From assembly GCA_947441875.1 (NCBI GenBank), contig CANEUR010000011.1:1-13093 (forward strand): a DNA stretch of 13,093 nt, read 5' to 3'. The notes under the pieces are model-generated. The model did not search any database and was not told the DNA's origin. It saw nothing but the letters and a program-made list of their open reading frames with translations. Shown piece by piece: positions 1 through 6,842 of this stretch (its first letter is position 1; each line of letters starts with the position of its first letter). The position numbers and the translations under genes were made by a program. Source of the stretch: Rickettsiales bacterium. GTDB taxonomy: Bacteria; Pseudomonadota; Alphaproteobacteria; Rickettsiales; UBA1997.

Positions 1-1
1 A

Positions 2-286
2 ATTAAGCAATATCAAGCTTTGCTTGCGGTAGAAAATTTCACTATTAATTTTATCGAATGTGGTTTGCACGAAATTGCTAAAATCGCCTTTAAACTAAAC
101 AACGAAGTAGAAAATATCGGAGCCAGAAGGCTTCATACTTTGCTAGAAAAAATTTTAGAAGATATTAGTTTTGAAGCTTGCGATATGCCTCAAAACTCAA
201 TTGTAACCATAGATAAAAATTATGTTGAACAGCATTTAGGAGATTTAATCAATGCCAAAGATGATCTTACTAAATTTATTTTGTAG
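2..286 (+). CDS. hslU: HslU, ATPase subunit of the HslUV protease (C-terminal part, 5' cut by window)
   Basis: This is the C-terminal end of the AAA+ unfoldase HslU (ClpY), which unfolds cytoplasmic proteins and feeds them to the HslV peptidase. The frame is open from base 2, before any start codon, so the gene begins outside the window. About 94 residues are visible. They match the HslU C-domain: KQYQALLAVE, then ENIGARRLHTLLEKILEDISFEA, which carries the sensor-2 GARRL arginine, and the C-terminal tail LGDLINAKDDLTKFIL. That tail normally inserts into HslV to activate it. The Walker motifs and I-domain lie upstream and are not seen. hslV is usually just upstream of hslU, but this cannot be checked here. 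The gene converges on yggS across about 90 bp. The family assignment is firm. Confidence 0.95.
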   Translation: MKQYQALLAVENFTINFIECGLHEIAKIAFKLNNEVENIGARRLHTLLEKILEDISFEACDMPQNSIVTIDKNYVEQHLGDLINAKDDLTKFIL

Positions 287-376
287 TGTCTTGCTGTTTT
301 ATTAATTTTAATCTTTAGATCTTCCACCTCTCAAAACAGCTGTATTTTAAACTGAAATTTCGTTTATGTTTATTTT

Positions 377-1033
377 TTATTTGCGATCGCCAAAAATAGC
401 TGCACCAAGACGAATTTGAGTTGTGCCAAGGGGCAAGGCATAGCAAAAATCGGCAGACATGCCCATAGAAAGTTCCGATAAATTAAGTTGTTTGGCAATT
501 TTTTGCATTAAAGCAAAATAAGGAGCTGGCTGGGTGGTGATGGGCGGAATACACATAAGACCATTAATTGGCAATGATATTTCTTGACAAAAATTATAAA
601 AATCAATAACTTCGTTTGGTAAAATACCGCTTTTTTGTGGCTCAGAACCAATATTGACCTGAATAAAAATAGCCAGTTTTTTTTGTTGTTTTGCAATTTC
701 TTGTTTTAATAGTAGGGCATTTTTTTGACTGTTTAAAGTGGCAACAGTGTTAAATAAACTCACAATTTCTTTGATTTTATTGCTTTGTAAATTGCCAATA
801 AATTGCAATTCTAGATGTGGAAATTGTGCTAAAATTGATGGCCATTTTTGTTTGGCTTCTTGCCAATAATTTTCGCCAAAACAAGTGTAGCCTGTATTGA
901 TTGCTTGTAAAATTTGCTCTTCGGCAATGGTTTTGCTTACTGCTACTATTTTTATTTGCCTACTTGATAAATGATAGTTTTTAAATGTTTCGGCGATTTT
1001 GTTATCAAAATATTTTTTTGCGATAATAGCCAA
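377..1033 (-). CDS. yggS: YggS/PROSC-family PLP-binding protein, TTG start
   Basis: A 218-residue, single-domain PLP-binding protein of the YggS/PLPBP (alanine racemase N-like barrel) family. It is a cytoplasmic protein for vitamin B6 and amino-acid homeostasis with no established enzymatic reaction. The PLP lysine is K34 in IVAVSKT. Other family signatures are GENYWQEA, FIGNLQSNK, IQVNIGSEPQKSGI, and the phosphate-binding end LSMGMSADF...RLGAAIFG. There is no in-frame ATG near the N-terminus. The start is TTG at 1033, supported by GGAGGT eight bases upstream, which lies inside the end of thiS. It is the last gene of the minus-strand run, 5 bp after thiS. Family certain, precise role inferred from homologues. 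Confidence 0.93.
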   Translation of the reverse strand: MAIIAKKYFDNKIAETFKNYHLSSRQIKIVAVSKTIAEEQILQAINTGYTCFGENYWQEAKQKWPSILAQFPHLELQFIGNLQSNKIKEIVSLFNTVATLNSQKNALLLKQEIAKQQKKLAIFIQVNIGSEPQKSGILPNEVIDFYNFCQEISLPINGLMCIPPITTQPAPYFALMQKIAKQLNLSELSMGMSADFCYALPLGTTQIRLGAAIFGDRK

Positions 1034-1038
1034 TTTTT

Positions 1039-1239
1039 TTAACCTCCGCCAATAAAATGAACTATTTCAATAATATCGTTTTGAGAAATGATGGTGTTAT
1101 CAAAATTATGATGAAAAACCAAGTTTTGATTGAGTTCTACCGCAACTTTAGTGTGATCTAGGCCAAATTGTTGCAACAATTTGCTAATGTTGGTATTATT
1201 ATTAATGGTTGTTTTTTCGCCGTTTAAAAGTATTTGCAT
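1039..1239 (-). CDS. thiS: ThiS, thiamine biosynthesis sulfur carrier
   Basis: A 66-residue ubiquitin-fold sulfur carrier. In thiamine thiazole synthesis the C-terminal glycine is adenylylated (by ThiF or MoeB-like enzymes), converted to a thiocarboxylate, and donates sulfur at ThiG. The sequence opens MQILLNGE, has the ThiS core with VAVELNQNLV, and ends EIVHFIGGG, giving the obligatory Gly-Gly terminus. Length is typical (about 65-70). The ATG start at 1239 lies 4 bp after the nadA stop, with no Shine-Dalgarno, so coupling is likely. No thiG, thiF, thiO or thiE lies next to it here, which is unusual. MoaD is the main alternative, but the NGE start and EIVHFIGGG end favour ThiS. Confidence 0.9.
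   Translation of the reverse strand: MQILLNGEKTTINNNTNISKLLQQFGLDHTKVAVELNQNLVFHHNFDNTIISQNDIIEIVHFIGGG
1043..1047 (-). promoter_or_regulatory. Shine-Dalgarno GGAGG for yggS, inside thiS codons
   Basis: On the minus strand the last codons of thiS are GGC GGA GGT TAA. They encode the catalytic Gly-Gly end and also form GGAGG, nine bases ahead of the yggS TTG codon (GGAGGT with an eight-base spacer). This decides the TTG start and implies translational coupling of yggS to termination on thiS. Confidence 0.7.
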
Positions 1240-1243
1240 TTTT

Positions 1244-2200
1244 TTACGACATTTCTAACATTTTTTCTAAAGGTTTTCTGGCAGAAGCAATTAATTGTGG
1301 CGATAAATTGATTTCGGCTCCAAAAGTTGATTGTGTGATATCTGTCATGGCTAAATAAATTTTTTCTAGGCTGTTTAGTTGCATATAAGGGCAAATGTTG
1401 CAGGCAGAACAACCAGTGGTATTGATAAAAGGGCAATCATAAAAAATAGCCGAAGGATTGGCTATTTTCATTTGATGAATAATATTTGGCTCGGTTAAAA
1501 CAATAAATTCGGCACCTGTATTTTGGCAAACATAATTAAGCAGTGAAGAGGTAGAGCCAATATGATGGGCATAGTTTAGTAAGCTTTCAGGACATTCGGG
1601 GTGGGCGATAATTTTGGCAAGAGGATGTTTTGTAGCAAGTTTAACAAGTTCTTTTTCGCTAAATCTTTCGTGCACCAAGCAACTGCCTTGCCATAAAATT
1701 AAGTTACGCTTGGTTTGTTTGGCAATAAACCTACCTAAGTGTTGGTCGGGAGCAAAGATAATTTCTTGATCGGCTGGAATTTGCTCGATAATTTTTTTTG
1801 CATTAGTAGAAGTAACGATAATATCAGAAAGTGCTTTAATTTCGGCAGAGCAGTTAATGTAGGTAAGAGCAATTGCTTTAGGGTGAAGAGAGCGAAAATA
1901 AGCAAAATCGGCTGGTTGGCAAGAATCTTCGAGGCTACAACCTGCTTTTATATCTGGAATCAAAACTTGTTTATGAGGAGAAAGAATTTTTGCAACTTCT
2001 GCCATAAATTTTACTCCACAAAAAACAATTTGATTAGCGTTGTTATTGAGAGCTTTTCTTGATAAATCAAGAGAATCGCCAACAAAATCGGCAATATCTT
2101 GTATTTCGCTGTTTTGATAGAAATGGGCAAGAATTATGCTGTTATTTTGTTTTTTTAAATCTAGTATAGCTTGTTTTAAATCGGAAGGAAAGGTTGTCAT
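1244..2200 (-). CDS. nadA: NadA, quinolinate synthase
   Basis: Quinolinate synthase, a [4Fe-4S] enzyme that condenses iminoaspartate with dihydroxyacetone phosphate to give quinolinate in de novo NAD synthesis. From the ATG at 2200 it is 318 residues. The threefold-repeat architecture is intact: AHFYQNSEIQDIADFVGDSL (substrate-binding His and Tyr near 26-28), CGVKFMAEVAKIL, IPDIKAGCSL with the first cluster Cys88, WQGSCLVHE with Cys174, and CSACNICPYM with Cys264/267/270. An in-frame TTG at 2218 would add six residues and overlap hisH. The ATG is preferred because it leaves a clean 5-bp gap to the hisH stop. NadB and NadC are not in this window, so the iminoaspartate source is unknown. Identification is firm. 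Confidence 0.96.
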   Translation of the reverse strand: MTTFPSDLKQAILDLKKQNNSIILAHFYQNSEIQDIADFVGDSLDLSRKALNNNANQIVFCGVKFMAEVAKILSPHKQVLIPDIKAGCSLEDSCQPADFAYFRSLHPKAIALTYINCSAEIKALSDIIVTSTNAKKIIEQIPADQEIIFAPDQHLGRFIAKQTKRNLILWQGSCLVHERFSEKELVKLATKHPLAKIIAHPECPESLLNYAHHIGSTSSLLNYVCQNTGAEFIVLTEPNIIHQMKIANPSAIFYDCPFINTTGCSACNICPYMQLNSLEKIYLAMTDITQSTFGAEINLSPQLIASARKPLEKMLEMS

Positions 2201-2205
2201 AAAAA

Positions 2206-2841
2206 TTATGGTCGCCAATTCAAAAAATTATTTAAAAATTGCAAACCAATTTCGCCACTTTTTTCTGGGTGAAATTGTGCCCCAATGATGTTATCTTTAG
2301 CAACAACTGCGGTAATTTTAGTGTTGCCATATTCAACATGGGCCAGCAAATTATTTTCGTTTTGGCAAGTAAAATGAAAAGAGTTAGCAAAGTAAAAATC
2401 GGTACCATTATGAATATTTTTTAAAATTGGATGTTTATTATTTTTAATAATTAGGTTGTTCCAGCCCATATGGGGAACTTTTAAGTGAGGTTCAATGATT
2501 TTTTCTACTCTACCATTGATAAAATTTAAACCTTGGTGTTCGCCATTTTCAAAGCCAACTGAGGCTAAAACTTGCATACCAACACAAATTGCTAAAAAAG
2601 GTTTTTTAAATTTTAAAACTTGATTGCGTAGCTCTAAAACAAAGCCTTCGATGTTACGCAAACCCTGCATACAATCACCAAATGCACCAACTCCGGGCAG
2701 TAAAAAATAACTAGAAGATTTTAAATCGGAAACTTTATTGGAAACAACAATTTCGATGCTATTGTTAGATGAAACAGTTTTTAAAGCATTGAATACCGAT
2801 TCAACATTGCCAGCACCGTAATCGAGGATAGTTAATTTCAT
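2206..2841 (-). CDS. hisH: HisH, imidazole glycerol phosphate synthase glutaminase subunit
   Basis: A class I (triad) glutamine amidotransferase of 211 residues, matching HisH, which releases ammonia from glutamine for HisF to make imidazole glycerol phosphate and AICAR. Seen: the N-terminal LDYGAGNVESV, the oxyanion segment LLPGVGAFGDCM, the nucleophile elbow AICVGMQ with Cys86, and FHPEKSGEIGL with His191 and Glu193. The triad is complete, so the protein looks active. Its start overlaps the DUF2628 stop as ATGA (translational coupling), and nadA follows after 5 bp. hisF and hisA are absent here, although HisH needs HisF for function. A HisH-like subunit of a sugar-amidating pair is the alternative. 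Confidence 0.9.
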   Translation of the reverse strand: MKLTILDYGAGNVESVFNALKTVSSNNSIEIVVSNKVSDLKSSSYFLLPGVGAFGDCMQGLRNIEGFVLELRNQVLKFKKPFLAICVGMQVLASVGFENGEHQGLNFINGRVEKIIEPHLKVPHMGWNNLIIKNNKHPILKNIHNGTDFYFANSFHFTCQNENNLLAHVEYGNTKITAVVAKDNIIGAQFHPEKSGEIGLQFLNNFLNWRP

Positions 2842-3275
2842 TGCTTGTTAAAGAGTTTAATTTTGTGAAAGTTTTTAGATTGAGTAAAAGAAAAATTAAG
2901 TTTTGTAGTTGTTATTTTGTTGTTGATTGCTATTTGTAATGCTTCAAAATCATTTTTAGCAAAAAATAAACCAGCATAAGTATAATTTAATTTATTTTGC
3001 AGATAATTGCATTTCCAGTTGTTGGCATTTAAACTTACCATTATTTGAAAAAGAGCTAATAAATAAAAATTATTAATATTAAATGTTGTGCTTAGTAATA
3101 AAATGATAAAAATATTAGCCATATACAACAAACTCTCTTGCCACATTTTTTGATATAAAAACCAAAAAATACCAAAGAAAAAAACAGACCAAGAAAAGGA
3201 GCTTTCTTTAATAACCAAAAACTCCTCTACTTGACCGTAATTATTTTGTTTTAATAAAGCATTGTAAGCTATCAT
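2838..3275 (-). CDS. DUF2628-type small membrane protein
   Basis: A 145-residue protein of unknown function. Around residues 24-45 it has the DUF2628 signature: an ESSFSWSVFFFGIFWFLYQKMW segment, aromatic-rich and followed by hydrophobic stretches IFIILLLSTTF and FYLLALFQIMV. This suggests two or three inner-membrane segments. The C-terminal third is hydrophilic (KNDFEALQIAINNK). As I recall, alphaproteobacteria often have a DUF2628 gene beside hisH in the histidine operon, and the ATGA overlap with hisH here fits that association. It starts 6 bp after the rplT stop. No function can be assigned. A regulatory or scaffolding role in the histidine pathway would be speculation. Confidence 0.8.
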   Translation of the reverse strand: MIAYNALLKQNNYGQVEEFLVIKESSFSWSVFFFGIFWFLYQKMWQESLLYMANIFIILLLSTTFNINNFYLLALFQIMVSLNANNWKCNYLQNKLNYTYAGLFFAKNDFEALQIAINNKITTTKLNFSFTQSKNFHKIKLFNKQ

Positions 3276-3281
3276 TGATAA

Positions 3282-3644
3282 TTAAGATATGGCTAGAGCC
3301 TTTTTAACTTTCTCTACGATACTTGCAAAAGTTTCTGGCTGATGAACAGCTAAATCGGCTAATACTTTACGATCGAGATCGATTTGGGCAAGTTTTAAGC
3401 CATTAATAAATTGCGAATAAATAAGGTTTTGTTGACGCACTGCCGCATTGATACGTTGAATCCATAAACCTCGCATATCTCTTTTTCTTACTTTGCGATC
3501 ACGATAAGCATATTGCATTGCCTTTTCAACTTTTTCAATGGCTACACGAAAACAATTTTTTGCTCTTCCACGATAGCCTTTTGCCATTTTTAAGATTTTT
3601 TTGTGTCTGGCTTTTTTGGTAACACCTCTTTTGACTCTACTCAT
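3282..3644 (-). CDS. rplT: 50S ribosomal protein L20
   Basis: Ribosomal protein L20 (bL20), 120 residues, which binds 23S rRNA early in large-subunit assembly. The N-terminal basic extension MSRVKRGVTKKARHKKIL, then KGYRGRAKNCFRVA, YRDRKVRKRDMR and WIQRINAAVR, are diagnostic. Length is normal. It follows rpmI after 24 bp, the conserved pairing. In many bacteria L20 also represses its own operon by binding the leader mRNA, which is relevant to the hairpin upstream of rpmI. infC and pheST, frequent neighbours, are absent on either side. No Shine-Dalgarno is visible before the ATG. Confidence 0.98.
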   Translation of the reverse strand: MSRVKRGVTKKARHKKILKMAKGYRGRAKNCFRVAIEKVEKAMQYAYRDRKVRKRDMRGLWIQRINAAVRQQNLIYSQFINGLKLAQIDLDRKVLADLAVHQPETFASIVEKVKKALAIS

Positions 3645-3668
3645 AAACTATAAAATAATAAATTAAAA

Positions 3669-3872
3669 TTAACGATTGTAAGGCATTTTGAATTTTAAAA
3701 TGCTAGCAGAATGACCCTCAGATAAAATAGCAGACTTTCTTAGTTTGCGAATTTGACTTTGGCTTTTTTTATTAAGATTGTGTCTTTTACCTGCTTGTTT
3801 ATGAGATATTTTACCAGTAGCCGTGATGCGGAATCGCTTTTTGGCACTACTATTAGTTTTAACTTTTGGCAT
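3669..3872 (-). CDS. rpmI: 50S ribosomal protein L35
   Basis: Ribosomal protein L35 (bL35), 67 residues, a small basic component of the large subunit. MPKVKTNSSAKKRFRITATGKISHKQAGKRHNL is the classical L35 opening, and it ends FKMPYNR. Length is normal. It is the first gene of the minus-strand run, so its promoter region, and a possible control site for all seven genes, lies in the gap up to fusA. The usual upstream partner infC is not present: the next gene is fusA on the opposite strand. Confidence 0.97.
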   Translation of the reverse strand: MPKVKTNSSAKKRFRITATGKISHKQAGKRHNLNKKSQSQIRKLRKSAILSEGHSASILKFKMPYNR

Positions 3873-3896
3873 ATTTTATGTTGTTTTATATTGCAG

Positions 3897-3940
3897 AAAA
3901 ATAGGTATATTTAGCAAAAACTAAATATTTTTTAACCTAT
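3897..3940 (-). promoter_or_regulatory. Leader hairpin with U tract before rpmI (candidate attenuator)
   Basis: Read on the minus strand, AUAGGU (3940-3935) pairs with ACCUAU (3906-3901), and AUAUUUAG (3928-3921) pairs with CUAAAUAU (3914-3907). This gives a 14-bp stem with a one-sided 6-nt bulge and the loop UUUUUG. It is followed directly by a run of U (3901-3897), the layout of an intrinsic terminator. It ends about 25 bases before the rpmI start codon. Leader attenuation of rpmI-rplT by L20 is known in other bacteria. That this structure does it here is inference. The lower stem is AU-rich and weak. Confidence 0.45.
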
Positions 3941-4062
3941 AAATCAAATAAAAATTTACAAAGATTTTTGTATTTAAAAAACACAAAAAACCTAGCGATA
4001 AATTTTTTTCACATAATTATAAAGTAATAATTTTATAATGCAAATAATTTTATAAAAAAATC

Positions 4063-4091
4063 TTGCTAACTAAGATTGTTTTAATTACAAT
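4063..4091 (+). promoter_or_regulatory. Candidate sigma-70 promoter for fusA
   Basis: TTGCTA (4063-4068), exactly 17 bases, then TACAAT (4086-4091): 4/6 and 5/6 matches to the consensus with ideal spacing. Transcription would start near 4098, leaving a leader of about 80 nt before fusA. In such AT-rich DNA a chance match is possible. Confidence 0.4.
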
Positions 4092-4180
4092 ATTGGCAAC
4101 TTGTTTTTGCAAAATTAATTTTTAAGGTTAATTTAAGGGGCAAAAATTTTTAATTATATAATTATTTATAAACACACACT

Positions 4181-6262
4181 ATGGCTCGTCAAATAGAAAT
4201 CGAAAAATATCGTAACATTGGCATTATGGCTCACATCGATGCTGGCAAAACCACTACTACCGAAAGAATCTTATTTTACACTGGCAAATCTCATAAAATC
4301 GGCGAAGTGCACGATGGTGCCGCCACCATGGACTGGATGGAACAAGAGCAAGAAAGAGGCATTACCATCACTTCCGCTGCCACTACTTGTTTTTGGAAAG
4401 AGCATCGCATTAACATTATCGATACTCCAGGTCACGTTGATTTTACTATTGAAGTTGAAAGATCTCTAAGAGTTCTCGATGGAGCTGTTGCAGTTTTTGA
4501 TTCGGTTGCTGGTGTTGAGCCGCAATCTGAAACCGTATGGAGACAAGCCAATAAATACAAGGTGCCAAGAATTTGTTTTGTTAACAAAATGGATAGAGTT
4601 GGTGCAAATTTTTATCGCTGTGTCGACATGATGAAAACTAGGCTTGGAGCTAGGCCAATTCCTATTCAGTTACCAATTAATGAAGCCGAAAATTATGGTG
4701 GTTTAATCGATTTAGTAAAAATGAAGGCCGTAGTTTGGAAAGATGATACCATGGGTGCCGATTACACTTATGCAGAAATTCCAGATGATTTAAAAGAAAA
4801 AGCCCAGCAATACCGCGAACAATTAGTTGAAGCCGCAGTTGAGCAAGATGATGCCTTGATGGATAAATATCTTAACGGCGAAGAAATATCTGAGGCCGAT
4901 CTTAAAATCTGCATCAGAAAAGCAACAATTGCTGGGGCTTTTGTGCCTGTAATTAATGGCACTGCCTTTAAAAATAAAGGCGTTCAAACCTTACTTGATG
5001 CCGTGGTCGATTATTTACCAAGTCCGCGCGATATCAAAGAAATTCCGGCTATTAATTTAAAAAATGAACAACCAATTGTTATCAATTGTGATAATCAAAA
5101 ATTTGCTGGTTTAGCTTTTAAAATCATGACCGATCCTTTTGTGGGTTCTCTTACTTTTGTTAGAATTTATGCTGGTATTTTAACTGGTGGCACTGGAGTG
5201 ATTAATACCACTAAAAACAACAATAAAGAAAGAATTGGTCGAATTCTTTTAATGCATGCTAATAACCGTGAAGATATAAAAGAAGCATTCGCTGGCGATA
5301 TTGTTGCTTTAGCTGGTTTAAAAAACACTACCACTGGCGATACTTTAGTTGAGCCAGACAATAACATTATTTTAGAACGAATGATTTTTCCAGAACCAGT
5401 AATTGAAGTTTCTGTTGAGCCAAAATCAACCGCCGATCAAGAAAGAATGGGCATGGCTCTTTCACGTTTAGCTTCTGAAGATCCTTCTTTACGTATTGAA
5501 TCTGATAAAGAATCTGGTCAAACTATTTTAAAAGGTATGGGCGAATTGCACCTCGAAATTATTGTTGATCGTATGAAGCGCGAATTTAAAGTTGATGCAA
5601 ATATTGGTCAGCCAAAAGTTGCTTATCGTGAGGCAATTACCAAATCAACCGAAATTGATTATACTCATAAAAAACAATCTGGTGGTGCTGGTCAGTTTGC
5701 AAAAGTTAAAATTATTTTTGAGCCACTCGATGCCGATAATAAAGAAAATTTTATCTTTCAAAGCGAAATTGTTGGCGGTAGAGTGCCAAAAGAATATATT
5801 CCCGGAGTTGAAAAGGGCTTAACATCTGCCAAAGACACAGGCATACTAGCGGGTTATCCAGTGGTAAGATTAAAAGCAAGGCTTATCGATGGCGCTTATC
5901 ACGATGTTGATTCTAGTGTTTTGGCATTTGAAATTGCTGCTCGATCTGCTTTTCGCGAAGCAATGGAAAAAGCTGGGGCAATTATTTTGGAGCCAATCAT
6001 GAAAGTAGAAGTGGTAACTCCAGAAGATTATATGGGCGATGTAATCGGCGATATAAACTCTCGACGCGGACACATTCAAAACCTCGAAGCTCGAGATGTT
6101 GCTCATGTTATCACTGCTAAAATTCCACTTTCTTCAATGTTTGGTTATGTTAATAATCTTCGTTCTTTATCGCAAGGTAGAGCAAGTTATAGCATGGAGT
6201 TTGAATGTTACGAACCTGTGCCAGCACACATTGCCGAAGAAATTAAAGCAAAAAAAGCCTAG
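4181..6262 (+). CDS. fusA: Elongation factor G
   Basis: EF-G, 693 residues, the GTPase that drives translocation on the ribosome and helps recycle it. All GTPase motifs are intact: AHIDAGKTTTTER with the P-loop lysine at 23, RGITI in switch I near 59-63, DTPGHVDF at 81-88, and NKMD at 135-138. Domain II follows from about 300, domain III (SVEPKSTADQERM), domain IV (THKKQSGGAGQFAKV and the ESVGGxVPKEY-like segment), and domain V (EPIMKVEVVTPEDYMGDVIGDINSRRG). The length is standard, so this is the full single-copy-type EF-G rather than a truncated paralogue. It stands outside the usual rpsL-rpsG-fusA-tuf cluster: no str-operon partner is adjacent. The ATG start has no Shine-Dalgarno. Confidence 0.98.
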   Translation: MARQIEIEKYRNIGIMAHIDAGKTTTTERILFYTGKSHKIGEVHDGAATMDWMEQEQERGITITSAATTCFWKEHRINIIDTPGHVDFTIEVERSLRVLDGAVAVFDSVAGVEPQSETVWRQANKYKVPRICFVNKMDRVGANFYRCVDMMKTRLGARPIPIQLPINEAENYGGLIDLVKMKAVVWKDDTMGADYTYAEIPDDLKEKAQQYREQLVEAAVEQDDALMDKYLNGEEISEADLKICIRKATIAGAFVPVINGTAFKNKGVQTLLDAVVDYLPSPRDIKEIPAINLKNEQPIVINCDNQKFAGLAFKIMTDPFVGSLTFVRIYAGILTGGTGVINTTKNNNKERIGRILLMHANNREDIKEAFAGDIVALAGLKNTTTGDTLVEPDNNIILERMIFPEPVIEVSVEPKSTADQERMGMALSRLASEDPSLRIESDKESGQTILKGMGELHLEIIVDRMKREFKVDANIGQPKVAYREAITKSTEIDYTHKKQSGGAGQFAKVKIIFEPLDADNKENFIFQSEIVGGRVPKEYIPGVEKGLTSAKDTGILAGYPVVRLKARLIDGAYHDVDSSVLAFEIAARSAFREAMEKAGAIILEPIMKVEVVTPEDYMGDVIGDINSRRGHIQNLEARDVAHVITAKIPLSSMFGYVNNLRSLSQGRASYSMEFECYEPVPAHIAEEIKAKKA

Positions 6263-6449
6263 TTTAAAAAGATAAAATAAAAAAGTCTAGATAATTTTAG
6301 AACATATTTTTTATAATAATTTTTAACAAAATCTTATGTAAATTTGTTTTTCTATTATTAGATCTAAATTCAATTTCTTTTAAATGCAAGATCAACTTTC
6401 TGCATACAAGTTCATTATGAGAGTAAAACACTCATCAAATGTTCCATTC

Positions 6450-6478
6450 AACTTCATCAAATAACTTTTGATGAAGTT
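6450..6478. terminator. 11-bp perfect hairpin, possible bidirectional terminator
   Basis: AACTTCATCAA (6450-6460) and TTGATGAAGTT (6468-6478) form a perfect 11-bp stem with a 7-nt loop, between converging transcripts of fusA and the orphan gene. No U tract follows on either strand, so it is not a classical Rho-independent terminator. It could protect 3' ends or be another kind of structured element. Confidence 0.4.
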
Positions 6479-6493
6479 AGAATTTGAAATTCT
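6479..6493. repeat. Palindrome AGAATTT-G-AAATTCT
   Basis: Two 7-bp arms around a single central base, directly abutting the 6450-6478 hairpin. The core AATTTGAAAT occurs again at 6551-6560. It may be part of the same 3'-end structure or a chance AT-rich palindrome. Confidence 0.35.
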
Positions 6494-6606
6494 GTATATT
6501 TAAAGATGGGAAATGGTATTATGCCAAAAATAGTAAATAAAGTGAAATATAATTTGAAATGTAACAGTCATATTATACTATTTTCAAAAGCCAATATTTA
6601 TCAACA

Positions 6607-6842
6607 TCATCTTCTAGCACCGCAACAAGAAAAAAAATTAAAATTAGAAAAAATAGAAAAAATTGAACAAGCAGCTGATGGTTGTTGCCCTTCTTTTTGC
6701 ACTGATTTTTGAAGATTTTTACAATAATATGAAAGAGCAGTGGCAATTTCTTTCATATTAATAGCGGTCTCTTTTGCATCGAGAGGGTTTTGTGCATTTT
6801 GAGTTAGCGGGTCGGTCAGAACTAAAACTTTCGCATCCGCCC
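6607..6842 (-). other. Out-of-frame C-terminal continuation of the orphan protein
   Basis: In the +1 frame relative to the upstream gene, the minus strand stays open from just before 6842 to a TGA at 6609-6607. It reads ADAKVLVLTDPLTQ, then AINMKEIATALSYYCK, a lysine/glutamine-rich linker, and a Phe/Cys-rich tail ending SCCGARR. Its composition matches the parent gene, including its hydrophobic strand and amphipathic helix patterns. The competing frame, SDRPANSKCTKPSRCKRDRY, does not match. The switch falls in a GGG run (6842-6840), where one extra G explains it: CAG GCG GAT would give Q-A-D. It could be a real inactivating indel, an assembly error or a recoding site. Confidence 0.65.

Larger units (their letters stand above)
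3873..4180. other. Intergenic region between divergent rpmI and fusA
   Basis: This gap of 308 bp is very AT-rich and holds no convincing reading frame or tRNA-like sequence. It contains the rpmI leader hairpin at its left end and a candidate fusA promoter at 4063-4091. The remaining fusA leader (about 80 nt) contains AAGGGG at 4135-4140, too far from the ATG to serve as a Shine-Dalgarno site. Confidence 0.6.
6263..6606. other. Non-coding stretch between convergent fusA and orphan gene
   Basis: AT-rich DNA after the fusA stop. I see no supported gene. It contains a strong 11-bp hairpin (6450-6478), a 15-bp palindrome immediately after it, and a TCATCAAAT direct repeat (6432-6440 and 6454-6462). 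The first part (6263-6400) is featureless. Confidence 0.55.

Noticed and set aside
293..340. GCTGTTTT/AAAACAGC inverted repeat between hslU and yggS as a terminator
   Set aside because: Only 8 bp of stem with a 32-nt loop and no U tract on either strand. Too weak to call.
2200..2218. TTG start giving nadA six more residues
   Set aside because: It would overlap the end of hisH. The ATG at 2200 fits the spacing, and the conserved region begins after it.
6506..6712. 68-residue plus-strand open frame
   Set aside because: It lies antisense to the restored C-terminus of the orphan gene, has a low-complexity KLKLEKIEKIEQ stretch that mirrors the Phe/Ser-rich tail, and has no ribosome binding site.
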